Part shown: positions 15,089 through 22,956 of the stretch, in pieces
How the letters are laid out: every line of letters starts with the position of its first letter
Numbering within the stretch: the stretch's first letter is position 1
Source of the DNA: Acidimicrobiales bacterium
GTDB taxonomy: Bacteria; Actinomycetota; Acidimicrobiia; Acidimicrobiales; JAUJNH01
Assembly: GCA_030448245.1 (NCBI GenBank)
Contig: JAUJNH010000014.1
Coordinates: 1-43,142 of the forward strand
Direction of reading: 5' to 3'
Length of the DNA: 43,142 nt
Made by a program: the position numbers and the translations under genes
The notes under the pieces: generated by a model
The model's database searches: none
Told to the model about the DNA's origin: nothing
The model's input: the letters and a program-made list of their open reading frames with translations, nothing else

Positions 15089-16180
15089 TCAGGCGCTGCG
15101 GCGGCCCTGGCGGAGGAGGCGGGCGTAGGCGTCGACCGCCGACAGGGAGGAGGCCACGCCGGCTTCGAGCGTCTCGCGCTCGGCCGCCAGCTTGGACTCG
15201 AGCCCGGCCCGGGTGCCGGCGATGGCTCCGCCCACCGAGGCCACGCCGTCGTGGACGGAGTGGCCCAGCGTGACCCGCGACTTGGCCACCGCAGCGGCGG
15301 CCTTGGTCCAGTGGGCCCGGACCATGCCCACGTCGAGGCAGCCCGTGCGCACCAGTGACGCCGAACGGACCTCGGGGGGCGGCACCTTCAGGTCACGCAC
15401 CAGGTGCAGCACGGCCATGCCCCGCAGCACGTACCACGTCGGGTCGAGCTCCCACCAGAAGAAGCCCTGGCGGGCCGACAGCGGGTAGTGGTGGTGGTTG
15501 TTGTGCCACCCTTCGCCCCCGGTGAGGAAGGCGACGACGGCCGAGTTCCTGCTGGTGTCGGTGGTTGCGTACCGCCGGCGGCCCATGACGTGGGCCAGCG
15601 AGTTGACCGTGAAGGTGCCGTGCCACAGCGCCACCGTCGACAGGAAGAAGCCGACCACCAGGCCGCTCCAGCCCGCAACCAGGAAGCTGGTGGCCGCCAG
15701 GAGGACGCCGCCGACCCAGTTGAACCGCTCGATGAGCCGCAGCTCGGGGAAGCGGGCCAGGTCCTTGACCGCACTCAGGTCGGTGGCGGTGTGGCGGTCC
15801 GACATGATCCACCCGATGTGGCTGTGCCAGAAGCCCATGAGCGGGCTGTGGATGTCTTCGGCGGTGTCGCTGAAGCGGTGGTGGGCCCGGTGATGGGAGG
15901 CCCACCACAGCGGGCCCTTCTGGAGGGCGGTGGTGCCGCCAAAGGCCAGGAGCGCCTGGACGATCCGGGGGGCCTTGAAGCTGCGGTGGGAGAAGTAGCG
16001 GTGGTAGCCGCCCGTGATGAAGAACATCCGCACGATGTAGGCGACGACCCCGAAGATGGCGGCCCCCAGGGTCACCCCCGTCCAGATGGCCGCCAGCGGG
16101 ACCACGTGGAAGGCGAGAAACGGCGCCGACCGCACCCAGTTGGGGCGGTCTTCTGACGTGGCCGGGATCGTACGAGCCAT
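15089..16180 (-). CDS. Acyl-CoA delta-9-type fatty acid desaturase
   Basis: The 363-residue integral membrane protein has the three histidine boxes of stearoyl-CoA-type desaturases: HRYFSH, HRAHH and EGWHNNHHHYP. Hydrophobic segments flank them (FHVVPLAAIWTGVTLGAAIF and VGGVLLAATSFLVAGWSGLV). Such enzymes use a di-iron centre, O2 and electrons from a reductase to put a cis double bond into a fatty acyl chain, adjusting membrane fluidity. After residue 270 there is an additional helical extension of about 90 residues (VGGAIAGTRAGLESKLAAER) not needed for the core fold. The ATG at 16180 has GGAAGG about eight bases upstream. A second, shorter desaturase lies at 31528-32244. Confidence 0.92.
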   Translation of the reverse strand: MARTIPATSEDRPNWVRSAPFLAFHVVPLAAIWTGVTLGAAIFGVVAYIVRMFFITGGYHRYFSHRSFKAPRIVQALLAFGGTTALQKGPLWWASHHRAHHRFSDTAEDIHSPLMGFWHSHIGWIMSDRHTATDLSAVKDLARFPELRLIERFNWVGGVLLAATSFLVAGWSGLVVGFFLSTVALWHGTFTVNSLAHVMGRRRYATTDTSRNSAVVAFLTGGEGWHNNHHHYPLSARQGFFWWELDPTWYVLRGMAVLHLVRDLKVPPPEVRSASLVRTGCLDVGMVRAHWTKAAAAVAKSRVTLGHSVHDGVASVGGAIAGTRAGLESKLAAERETLEAGVASSLSAVDAYARLLRQGRRSA

Positions 16181-16271
16181 GGGTGCGCCTTCCGTGTTCT
16201 TGGGCAGGGACCAGCGCGCCCGGGCCCTGAACCTACCCAGAGGAGGCGTTGAACACTCCTTCGGCGGATGC

Positions 16272-16562
16272 CTAGCTGGCCTTGCGCCGCTCCCGGGCCA
16301 GGCGCCGACGGTGCCGGCGCCGCTCCTCCTCGGTCATGCCGCCCCAGACGCCGGAGTCCTGCCGGGTGCTGAGGGCGAACGAGAGGCACTCGGACCGCAC
16401 CGAGCAGCCGGCGCAGACGGCCTTGGCCTGCTCGATGCGCTCCGCCGACCCGGGGCCGTCACCGGGCGGGAAGAAGAGGTTGGTGTCGAGGTCGCGGCAG
16501 GCGGCGTGCTCGCGCCAGGTGTACCGGTTCGGGAGGGTGGAGTCCGCTCGTATCGCTGACAT
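16272..16562 (-). CDS. WhiB-family iron-sulfur transcriptional regulator
   Basis: The 96-residue protein has the four cysteines that bind the [4Fe-4S] cluster of Wbl proteins at positions 22, 50, 53 and 59 (CX27CX2CX5C), the GVWGG turn, and the basic C-terminal DNA-contact region RRRHRRRLARERRKAS. Wbl proteins are specific to actinobacteria and regulate with the principal sigma factor, responding to redox or NO. The ATG at 16562 is preceded by GAGGTG at seven bases. An RHAAC-type N-terminal WREHAACRDLD is conserved. It resembles the WhiB1/WhiB2-like short class; which one is not decided. The upstream minus strand has TTGACC near 16632 as a possible -35. Confidence 0.95.
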   Translation of the reverse strand: MSAIRADSTLPNRYTWREHAACRDLDTNLFFPPGDGPGSAERIEQAKAVCAGCSVRSECLSFALSTRQDSGVWGGMTEEERRRHRRRLARERRKAS

Positions 16563-16737
16563 CGTCGTGCACCTCGTTCCGGCGGGGGGTGATGGGGGGT
16601 TGGCAAGATGCGCCGCCGGGACATTCGGTCAACGCACGTGCCGACAGGCTTGTTCCCATCGGTACCGACAGTCCCTACCCGAGCGGAGCCCAGGGTCAAT
16701 CCGAAGGTTCAGGGCCGGTTCAGGAGCGGCGGTGGCC

Positions 16738-18243
16738 TCAGGACGGCCGCAGCACCACGGCGGCGTCGACCTCGAGCGCCTCCGGGCCCGACGTGCCGTC
16801 GGTCGCCAGCTCCACCTGCCAGGCCCCCTCCAGCCCGACCTGGGCCGCCGCCGGGCCCTGGTTGACGAGCACCACCCGGCGGTCCGAGCCCGAGGTCCGC
16901 TCGTAGGCCAGGACCTCCGGGTCTGAGGGGAGCCAGGTGAAGGCGCCCGACCGCAGCGCCGGCGAGCCGCGCCGGGCAGCCAGCAGGCGCTTGTAGAACC
17001 ACAGGATGGACCCCTCGTCGGCCCGCTGCGAACCCGCGCTGCGAGCAGCGGCATCGGGGGGCCACGGCAGCCAGGCCTCGGCCCCGCCCGCCCAGCCGTG
17101 GCCGGAGGCGGGCGTCCACGGCAGCGGGGCCCGGCACCCGTCACGGCCGCCCGGGTCGACCGCCCGCTCGGGCGGGACGACGGCATCCTCGAGCCCGAGC
17201 TCCTCGCCGGCGAACAGGAAGGGCGTGCCCCGCAGGGTGGCCAGCAGCACGGCCCCGGCCCGGGCCCGGGCCTCCGACCCGTACCGGGTGCGGTGGCGGG
17301 GGACGTCGTGGTTGCTCAGCACCCAGGTGGGCCAGCGTCCGGGGCCGGTCAGGTGCTGCTCGACCTCGTCGATGCGGGCCCGCCAGACGGCGGCGTTCCA
17401 GGGGGCCCACAGGCCCGGGAAGTTGAACGACAGGTGCAGCTCGGGTGCCTCGGGCGTGCCGTAGTAGGTGGCCACCTTTGCCGTGTCCAGGAGGTACACC
17501 TCGCCGACGCTGCCTGCGCCGTACTCGTCCAGCACGCGGCGGATGCCCTGCAGCAGCGTGTGGGTGTGCGGCACGTCGATGGCCACCACCGGCTTGGCCT
17601 CCTGCTCGGGCAGCAGCTCTGGCAGGTCGTGGCCCTTGCCGATGCAGTGGACGACGTCCATGCGGAACCCGTCGACGCCCCGGTCCAGCCAGAACCGCAG
17701 CGTGCCGTGCATGGCCTCGACCACCGCCGGGTTCGTCCAGTCGAGGTCGGGCTGCTCGGCGAGGAACAGGTGGAGGTACCACCGGCCGCGGCCCTCGTCC
17801 CAGGCCCACGCCGGCCCGTCGCCAAAGGCCTCGATCCACCGGTTGGGGGGGGTTCCGGGGTCCCCGTCGACCCACACGTAGAAGTCGGGGCGCTCGGCGA
17901 ACCACGGGTGCTCGATCGAGGTGTGGTTCGGCACCCAGTCGAGGAGCACCCGGAGGCCGGCGGCGTGGGCTTCGGCCACCAGCGCGTCGAGGTCGTCGAG
18001 GGTGCCGAACAGCGGGTCCACCTCGTCGTAGGCGCTGACGTCGTAGCCGAAGTCGGCCATGGGGGAGCGGCAGATCGGGCTGAGCCACACGGCGTCGACG
18101 CCGAGCCAGACGAGGTGGTCGAGGTGGGTCCGCAGCCCGTCCAGGTCGCCCACCCCGTTCCCGGTGGTGTCGCAGAACGAGCGCGGGTACACCTGGTACA
18201 CCACCGCCTCCTGCCACCACGGCGGGGCAGGTTCCTCGGCCAC
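16738..18243 (-). CDS. GH13 alpha-glucosidase / oligo-1,6-glucosidase
   Basis: The 501-residue enzyme begins at a GTG (18243) with VAEEPAPPWWQEAVVYQVYP, the standard first strand of GH13 glucosidases. The catalytic triad is visible: nucleophile Asp196 in GFRMDVVH, acid/base Glu248 in GSVGEVYLL and Asp313 in LSNHDVPR. It hydrolyses terminal alpha-linked glucose from maltose, isomaltose, trehalose-like or short oligosaccharides in the cytoplasm; there is no signal peptide. GEVYLL with WYLHLFLAEQPDLDWTNP is typical of the alpha-glucosidase/oligo-1,6-glucosidase subfamily rather than alpha-amylase. The open frame extends to 18501, but that part is arginine/proline-rich and overlaps the next small gene. 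It stands alone, without sugar-transport genes beside it. Confidence 0.92.
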   Translation of the reverse strand: MAEEPAPPWWQEAVVYQVYPRSFCDTTGNGVGDLDGLRTHLDHLVWLGVDAVWLSPICRSPMADFGYDVSAYDEVDPLFGTLDDLDALVAEAHAAGLRVLLDWVPNHTSIEHPWFAERPDFYVWVDGDPGTPPNRWIEAFGDGPAWAWDEGRGRWYLHLFLAEQPDLDWTNPAVVEAMHGTLRFWLDRGVDGFRMDVVHCIGKGHDLPELLPEQEAKPVVAIDVPHTHTLLQGIRRVLDEYGAGSVGEVYLLDTAKVATYYGTPEAPELHLSFNFPGLWAPWNAAVWRARIDEVEQHLTGPGRWPTWVLSNHDVPRHRTRYGSEARARAGAVLLATLRGTPFLFAGEELGLEDAVVPPERAVDPGGRDGCRAPLPWTPASGHGWAGGAEAWLPWPPDAAARSAGSQRADEGSILWFYKRLLAARRGSPALRSGAFTWLPSDPEVLAYERTSGSDRRVVLVNQGPAAAQVGLEGAWQVELATDGTSGPEALEVDAAVVLRPS

Positions 18244-18278
18244 GGCGGCGCACCCTAGGACCCCCGACGGACCCCCGA

Positions 18279-18485
18279 TCACGAGGTGGCGAGGGTGGCG
18301 ACGGCCCAGACCACCCCGACCAGGCCGATGGCCATGAAGACGAGGCTGCGGCCCAGGGGCGGGCGCGCCAGCTCGCCCTCCCGCACCCCGGCCCGGGGGC
18401 GCACCAGGGCGAGGAACGGCCCCACGAACATGGCGCCGCCGAGGGCCATCACGAGCAGGGGGAGCAGCTGCTCGACCGGGAACAC
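18279..18485 (-). CDS. Small two-segment membrane protein
   Basis: The 68-residue product reads MFPVEQLLPLLVMALGGAMF followed by VGPFLALVRPRAG, a charged loop, and RSLVFMAIGLVGVVWAVATL. Two membrane helices joined by a basic/acidic loop are clear. The start is a GTG. It lies 35 bases upstream of the alpha-glucosidase gene on the same strand and may share its transcript. No function is known. Confidence 0.6.
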   Translation of the reverse strand: MFPVEQLLPLLVMALGGAMFVGPFLALVRPRAGVREGELARPPLGRSLVFMAIGLVGVVWAVATLATS

Positions 18486-18560
18486 CCGCCCACTCCACCA
18501 CGATCCGCGAGGTTGGGTCGGCGAGGGTTCGCCACCGCCGGTGCCGGGTACCCGGGGGTG

Positions 18561-18686
18561 ATGCGCATCGGTCGAAACGTCGAGGTCAGGCCCTTGGGCG
18601 GCGCCCCGGGCTGTCTGGGCATGCTGGTGGCCTCGATCGTCATCTCCGTCCTGCTCACGGTCATCCTCAACCTGGTGGTGCGGTAG
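18561..18686 (+). CDS. 41-residue single-pass membrane microprotein
   Basis: An ATG at 18561 opens MRIGRNVEVRPLGGAPGCLG, followed by MLVASIVISVLLTVILNLVVR and a TAG. A basic N-terminus and one strong membrane helix are visible. Its end is two bases from the ATG of the next small gene, and the aldehyde dehydrogenase gene follows in the same direction, so the three may form one transcript. The function is unknown. Confidence 0.5.
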   Translation: MRIGRNVEVRPLGGAPGCLGMLVASIVISVLLTVILNLVVR

Positions 18687-18688
18687 CC

Positions 18689-18853
18689 ATGAGGAGGAAG
18701 AAGGGGTGGATCGGCCTGGCCTCCTACTTGGCCAGCCCGCAGGGCCGCCGTCGCGTCCGTCAGCTCAAGGAGCGGCTGGACACGCCCGCCAACCGGCAAC
18801 GGGTGGTGACCATGAAGGACAAGGTGAAGGCCCAGCGGCGGCCAAGGAGCTGA
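18689..18853 (+). CDS. 54-residue very basic small protein
   Basis: ATG at 18689 opens MRRKKGWIGLASYLASPQGR, then a helical, strongly basic segment (RRVRQLKERLDTPANRQRVV and TMKDKVKAQRRPRS) and a TGA. About a third of the residues are Arg or Lys. It could contact nucleic acid or the inner face of the membrane. It starts two bases after the stop of the preceding membrane microprotein and ends 19 bases before the aldehyde dehydrogenase gene. No family is recognised. Confidence 0.5.
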   Translation: MRRKKGWIGLASYLASPQGRRRVRQLKERLDTPANRQRVVTMKDKVKAQRRPRS

Positions 18854-18872
18854 TGCTGGCAGGCTGGCGGAG

Positions 18873-20267
18873 ATGACGGCTACCGGCACCAGCCTGGACT
18901 TCGGCCCGCTCGTCGACGAGCTGCGGGTCACCTACGCCCAGGGCACCACCCGCCCGCTCGGCTGGCGGGTCGACCAGCTGAAGGCTCTCCTCCGGCTGCT
19001 CGAGGACGGCGAGGCCGAGCTGCTTGACGCCCTGGCCGCCGACCTCGGCAAGCCCCGGCTCGAGGGCTGGGCCTCCGACCTGGCCGTCACGGCGGCCGAG
19101 GTGCGCTACAGCCTGTCCCACCTGAAGCGGTGGTCCCGGCCCCGGCGGGTCCGGCTTCCGCTGCTGGCCTTTCCCGGCCGGGGGTCGATCCACCCCGAGC
19201 CGCTGGGGGTGGCCCTCGTCATCTCCCCGTGGAACTACCCGGTGCAGCTGCTGCTCGCCCCCATGGCCGCGGCCATCTCGGCCGGCAACTGCGTCGTCGG
19301 CAAGCCCAGCGAGATCACCCCCGCCACCTCGGCGGTGCTGGCCCGCCTGGTCCCCCGCTACCTCGACACCGCCGCGGTGGCCATCGTCGAGGGCGGGGAG
19401 AGCGAGACCACTGCGCTGCTCGCCCAGCGTTGGGACCACATCTTCTACACGGGCAACGGCATCGTCGGGCGGGTGGTGGCCAGGGCCGCGGCCGAGCACC
19501 TCACCCCGGTCACGCTCGAGCTGGGGGGCAAGAGCCCGGCCGTGGTCGACGCCGACGCCGACCTGGCGGTGGCCGCCCGCCGCATCGCCTGGGGCAAGTG
19601 GCTGAACGCAGGGCAGACCTGTGTGGGGGTGGACCACGTGCTGGTCCACGGGGACGTGGCCGACGAGCTGACCGAGCGGATCATCGCGTCCACCACCGAG
19701 TTCTTCGGGCCCGACCCGAAGGCCAGTCCCGACTACACCCGCATCGTCAACGACCGCCACTTCCGGAGGCTGTCGGACCTGGTCGACGACGACGGCCACG
19801 AGGTGATCCACGGCGGCCAGCGCGACCCGGAGACCCGCTACCTGGCCCCCACCGTGGTGGCCGGGGTCGAGCCGGGCGCCGCGGTCATGGCCGACGAGAT
19901 CTTCGGGCCCATCCTCCCGATCCTGCCGGTGGGCGACGTCGACGAGGCCATCGCCCGGATCAACGGGCACGACAAGCCGCTGGTCCTCTACGCCTTCTCC
20001 CGGTCCTCGGCCACCGCGGCCCGCATCGTCGAGCGGACCTCCTCGGGGGCGGTCTGCCTGAACGGCACGATCGTCCAGTACTGCATCCCCAGCCTCCCCT
20101 TCGGCGGCGTGGGCGCCTCGGGCCACGGCAGCTACCACGGCCGGGCCGGCTTCGACACGTTCAGCCACCACAAGGCTGTGCTGGCCAAGGCGGTGCACCC
20201 CGACCTGAACCCCGCCTACCCACCCTCGACCAGCCTGAAGGAGCGGGCCCTCCGCCGCCTCCTCTGA
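18873..20267 (+). CDS. Aldehyde dehydrogenase, class 3-like
   Basis: The 464-residue enzyme shows PLGVALVISPWNYPVQLLLA (substrate/cofactor entry), GKPSEITPATS, FYTGNGIVGRVVARAAAEHL (NAD(P) loop), the general base Glu216 in LELGGKSP and the catalytic Cys250 in NAGQTCVGVD. Length and the C-terminal GVGASGHGSYHGRAGFDTFS followed by SHHKAVL match the short ALDH3 group (fatty or aromatic aldehydes) rather than the 490-residue class 1/2 enzymes. It oxidises aldehydes to acids with NAD+ or NADP+. The ATG at 18873 is used; the first family residues (VDELRVTYAQGTTRPLGWRV) follow directly. Two microprotein genes precede it in the same direction. Confidence 0.93.
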   Translation: MTATGTSLDFGPLVDELRVTYAQGTTRPLGWRVDQLKALLRLLEDGEAELLDALAADLGKPRLEGWASDLAVTAAEVRYSLSHLKRWSRPRRVRLPLLAFPGRGSIHPEPLGVALVISPWNYPVQLLLAPMAAAISAGNCVVGKPSEITPATSAVLARLVPRYLDTAAVAIVEGGESETTALLAQRWDHIFYTGNGIVGRVVARAAAEHLTPVTLELGGKSPAVVDADADLAVAARRIAWGKWLNAGQTCVGVDHVLVHGDVADELTERIIASTTEFFGPDPKASPDYTRIVNDRHFRRLSDLVDDDGHEVIHGGQRDPETRYLAPTVVAGVEPGAAVMADEIFGPILPILPVGDVDEAIARINGHDKPLVLYAFSRSSATAARIVERTSSGAVCLNGTIVQYCIPSLPFGGVGASGHGSYHGRAGFDTFSHHKAVLAKAVHPDLNPAYPPSTSLKERALRRLL

Positions 20268-20269
20268 TC

Positions 20270-20289
20270 CCGCCCGAGGGCGCGGGCGG
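20270..20289. terminator. GC-rich hairpin between converging genes
   Basis: CCGCCC and GGGCGG form a 6-bp stem with an 8-base loop, directly after the aldehyde dehydrogenase stop and before the stop of the converging gene at 20323. There is no U-tract, as usual in high-GC actinobacteria. A bidirectional terminator is the simplest reading. Confidence 0.45.
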
Positions 20290-20322
20290 ACCGGAGGAGC
20301 CAAGGGGGCCGCTGCCGGGGCC

Positions 20323-20979
20323 TCAGCGGACGGTCTCGAAGATCTTCTCGACGCGGGCCTGGTTGCCGTGGAGGGGGAGCGGCGTCAGCGCAGTGTCGGC
20401 GGCGTCGCTGGCGTCCTGGAAGGTGGTCGTGATCGCCTCCGGCGCCTGGAAGCGGCCGGCGGTCGGGTCCTTGGCCAGCGTCTCCAGCCAGCTGCGCCAG
20501 GCCAGGTTGTGCTCGACGTAGCGGTCACGGAAGGTCTGCAGGCTGCCGTGGAAGCTGGTGAGCCGGGTGGCCGCCACCTCGTCGCCGGTGCGGCGGAGGG
20601 CGGGGAGCGTCCCCTCGGCCCGTCGGCGGATGGAGACGGTGTCGCAGACCTCGTCGGCCCCGCGCGCCTCCTGCCTGCACAGCTCGAGGAGCGGCCCGAT
20701 GATCTGGGCGGGCAGCTGGGCCCGCTCGGCCCGCTCGACCCGGCCCAGCAGCGTCCGCAGCTCGTCGTTGCGGACCCACCAGTCGGCCAAGCCAAGCGTG
20801 GCCAGGATGACGGCCACGGCACCGCCGATCGCCAGCAGCACGACGGCGCGGCGCGAGATCGCCGGCGGCGGCGGGGGCGGCGGGGGGAGCGGGTCGGACA
20901 CGATCGCCGGCGCCTCGGCCGGCCGCGCCGGCGGCCCGTCCACCGGCTCGTAGGGCCAGCCGCGCCCGCTCCCGCTCAC
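20323..20979 (-). CDS. Single-pass membrane protein of unknown function
   Basis: The product from the GTG at 20979 has 218 residues. It has a proline-rich N-terminus (including a run of eight or so prolines), one membrane helix (RRAVVLLAIGGAVAVILATL) and a helical extracytoplasmic domain of about 150 residues. Two Cys (LCRQEARGADEVCDTVS) in that domain could form a disulfide outside the cell. The longer open frame upstream is out of character and overlaps the divergent gene. I do not recognise the family. The inverted repeat at 20999-21035 lies just upstream and may control it and the divergent gene. Confidence 0.65.
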   Translation of the reverse strand: MSGSGRGWPYEPVDGPPARPAEAPAIVSDPLPPPPPPPPAISRRAVVLLAIGGAVAVILATLGLADWWVRNDELRTLLGRVERAERAQLPAQIIGPLLELCRQEARGADEVCDTVSIRRRAEGTLPALRRTGDEVAATRLTSFHGSLQTFRDRYVEHNLAWRSWLETLAKDPTAGRFQAPEAITTTFQDASDAADTALTPLPLHGNQARVEKIFETVR

Positions 20980-20998
20980 CCCGCAATGCTCGCACGCT

Positions 20999-21035
20999 CC
21001 CGCACCAACGCAAGGCGCCGCCCGACTGGTGCGGG
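20999..21035. promoter_or_regulatory. Long inverted repeat between divergent genes
   Basis: CCCGCACCA (20999-21007) and TGGTGCGGG (21027-21035) are perfect 9-bp arms separated by 19 bases. The centre contains a GGCGCC palindrome that falls on the same axis. It lies between the starts of two divergent membrane protein genes (20979 and 21076), which suits an operator controlling both, or a cruciform or attenuating structure. Confidence 0.45.
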
Positions 21036-21075
21036 CCTTTGGGTACTGCCCGCGGGTGTGCGATCGTGAGCGGGC

Positions 21076-21513
21076 GTGGGGGACAAGATCACCATCGCCG
21101 AGGCTCGAGCCCGGCGCTCCGACCCCGTGTGGCGGCGGCGCCTGCTGCTGACCGACCTCACCGGCCTGGGCCTGGTCGCCCTGCTGCTGGTCGGGCCGCC
21201 CGTCGCCATCCTCCTGTGGCGCCCCCTCGGCCTGGCCAGCGTGCTGCTGCTCCAGCTGGGGGCCCCGGCGGCGCTGTGGTGGCGTGGCCCGGTCGTCGGC
21301 CTCGATCGGCGCACGGCCGTGCTCGTGGCGGTGCCGCTGCTCAACCTCCTCGTGCTCGGAGCGGCGGTGTGGCGCTTCGCCCACCTCGGCATCCAGCGCT
21401 GGCAGGGCCCCGTCGAGCCTCGATGGGACGACGGGGTGTGGTGGGTCGTGGGCGCCGTCGGCGTCGCCTTCTGGCTGGCCAACGCCGTAGGCCTCGCCCT
21501 GTCGCTGGGTTAG
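21076..21513 (+). CDS. Small four-segment membrane protein
   Basis: The 145-residue product has a charged cytoplasmic N-terminus (GDKITIAEARARRSDPVWRR) and four hydrophobic helices, for example GLGLVALLLVGPPVAILLW and AVLVAVPLLNLLVLGAAVWR. It ends NAVGLALSLG in the last helix. The start is a GTG. It is divergent from the single-pass membrane protein at 20323-20979 and 122 bases upstream of the antiporter gene. The function is not known. Confidence 0.65.
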   Translation: MGDKITIAEARARRSDPVWRRRLLLTDLTGLGLVALLLVGPPVAILLWRPLGLASVLLLQLGAPAALWWRGPVVGLDRRTAVLVAVPLLNLLVLGAAVWRFAHLGIQRWQGPVEPRWDDGVWWVVGAVGVAFWLANAVGLALSLG

Positions 21514-21635
21514 CCCACCGCTGGGCCGGCCGCGCCGCCGGACAGACGCGCCACTGGGCGGCGAGCCGCTCCCACGGGTGCCACGGGACACGATCGGGTA
21601 CATGCGAGGCCGCCCCCCGAACTGCGAGGAACCCC

Positions 21636-22925
21636 CTGGAAACCTACGAGCTCGCCTTGGCCCTCGCCGGGGCCGCCGCCCTGATCGCCGCCTGGCTGCC
21701 CCAGGTGCTCCGGGGGCGTCCGCTGTCGGTGCCGATCGTGCTGGTCGGCATCGGTGTGGGCGCGTTCCTGCTGCCGTTCGGCCTGCCCAAGCCAGACCCG
21801 ATCAACGGTCGTGAGCTGGTCGAGCGGCTGACCGAGCTCGGCGTGATCGTGGCCCTGATGGGCGCCGGCCTCAAGCTCGACCGGCCGATCGGGTGGCGGT
21901 CGTGGGCCACCACGTGGCGGCTGCTGGGCATCGCCATGCCGCTCACCATCGCCGCCGTTGCTGTGCTGGGCTGGGCCTTCGCCGGCCTCGTGCCGGCCAG
22001 CGCCATGCTCCTCGGCGCAGCCCTGGCGCCCACCGATCCGGTGCTGGCCTCCGACGTGCAGGTGGGCGAGCCGACGATCGCCGACGAGCCGGACCAGGAC
22101 GAGCCGCCCGAGGAGGACGAGGTGCGGTTCGCCCTCACGTCCGAGGCCGGGCTCAACGACGCCCTGGCCTTCCCGTTCACCTACCTGGCCGTCCTGATGG
22201 CCGACAAGGGCACCAACCCGGCCCGGTGGCTGGTCGAGTGGCTGGCCGTGGACGTCGCCTTCCGCCTGGCCGTCGGCCTCGTGGTCGGCATCCTGCTGGG
22301 GAAGCTGCTGGGGAAGATCCTGTTCCACCGCCCCGACGGCCGGGAGGGCCTGGCCGCCGCCGCCGAGGGCTTCATGGTGCTCGGCGCCACCCTGCTCGCC
22401 TACGGGCTGACCGAGCTGCTGCACGGCTACGGCTTCCTGGCCGTCTTCGTGACCGCCGTGGTGCTGCGCCGCAGCGAGTGCCGCCACGAGTACCACCGGG
22501 TGCTGCACGGGTTCGCCAACCAGGTCGAGCAGGTGTTCACCGTGCTGCTGCTCCTGCTCTTCGGCGGGGCGCTGGCCGGGGGTCTGCTGGGCTCGTTGAC
22601 CTGGGGCGGCGCGGCCCTGGCGGCCCTGGCGATCTTCGTCATCCGGCCGCTCTCGGGCCTGGTCGCCCTCTCCCGCGGCCACGACGACAAGGCCGAGCGG
22701 CTGGCCATCAGCTTCTTCGGCGTGCGCGGGATCGGCTCGCTCTACTACCTGGCCTACGCGCTGTCCGAGGCTCGCTTCCCGGGCGACCGCAAGCTGTGGG
22801 CCATCGCCGGGGCCGCCGTGCTGCTGTCGATCGCCGTCCACGGCATCCTGGCCACCCCGCTCATGTCCCGCCTCGACCGCCGCCGCGACGGGGCGGTCAC
22901 CTCGGGAGCCGAGCGGTCCGGCTGA
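21636..22925 (+). CDS. CPA1-family cation:proton antiporter
   Basis: The product of about 429 residues has around 12 membrane segments and the ion-binding Asp pair region typical of the CPA1 Na+(K+)/H+ exchangers: LAPTDPVLASDV in segment 4 and LTSEAGLNDALAFPFTYLAV (the ND motif) in segment 5. A short acidic cytoplasmic insert, DEPDQDEPPEEDE, lies between them. It exchanges monovalent cations for protons across the cytoplasmic membrane for pH and salt balance. The family N-terminus (ETYELALALAGAAALIAAWL) begins at CTG 21636, with GAGGA six bases upstream. The nearest ATG (21602) is out of frame, so a rare CTG start is proposed. The longer frame further upstream overlaps the preceding gene. Confidence 0.85.
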   Translation: METYELALALAGAAALIAAWLPQVLRGRPLSVPIVLVGIGVGAFLLPFGLPKPDPINGRELVERLTELGVIVALMGAGLKLDRPIGWRSWATTWRLLGIAMPLTIAAVAVLGWAFAGLVPASAMLLGAALAPTDPVLASDVQVGEPTIADEPDQDEPPEEDEVRFALTSEAGLNDALAFPFTYLAVLMADKGTNPARWLVEWLAVDVAFRLAVGLVVGILLGKLLGKILFHRPDGREGLAAAAEGFMVLGATLLAYGLTELLHGYGFLAVFVTAVVLRRSECRHEYHRVLHGFANQVEQVFTVLLLLLFGGALAGGLLGSLTWGGAALAALAIFVIRPLSGLVALSRGHDDKAERLAISFFGVRGIGSLYYLAYALSEARFPGDRKLWAIAGAAVLLSIAVHGILATPLMSRLDRRRDGAVTSGAERSG

Positions 22926-22956
22926 CGCGCCGTAGGCGGGTCCCGCGCGAGGGTAG

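Noticed and set aside
16738..18501. Longer form of the alpha-glucosidase starting at 18501
   Set aside because: The additional 86 residues are Arg/Pro/Gly-rich, lack homology and cover the small membrane protein gene; the GTG at 18243 sits just before the conserved first strand.
20323..21603. A 426-residue minus-strand open frame
   Set aside because: Only the part from GTG 20979 has protein-like character; the upstream half lies over a membrane protein gene on the other strand and is Pro/Arg/His-rich like chance GC-rich frames.
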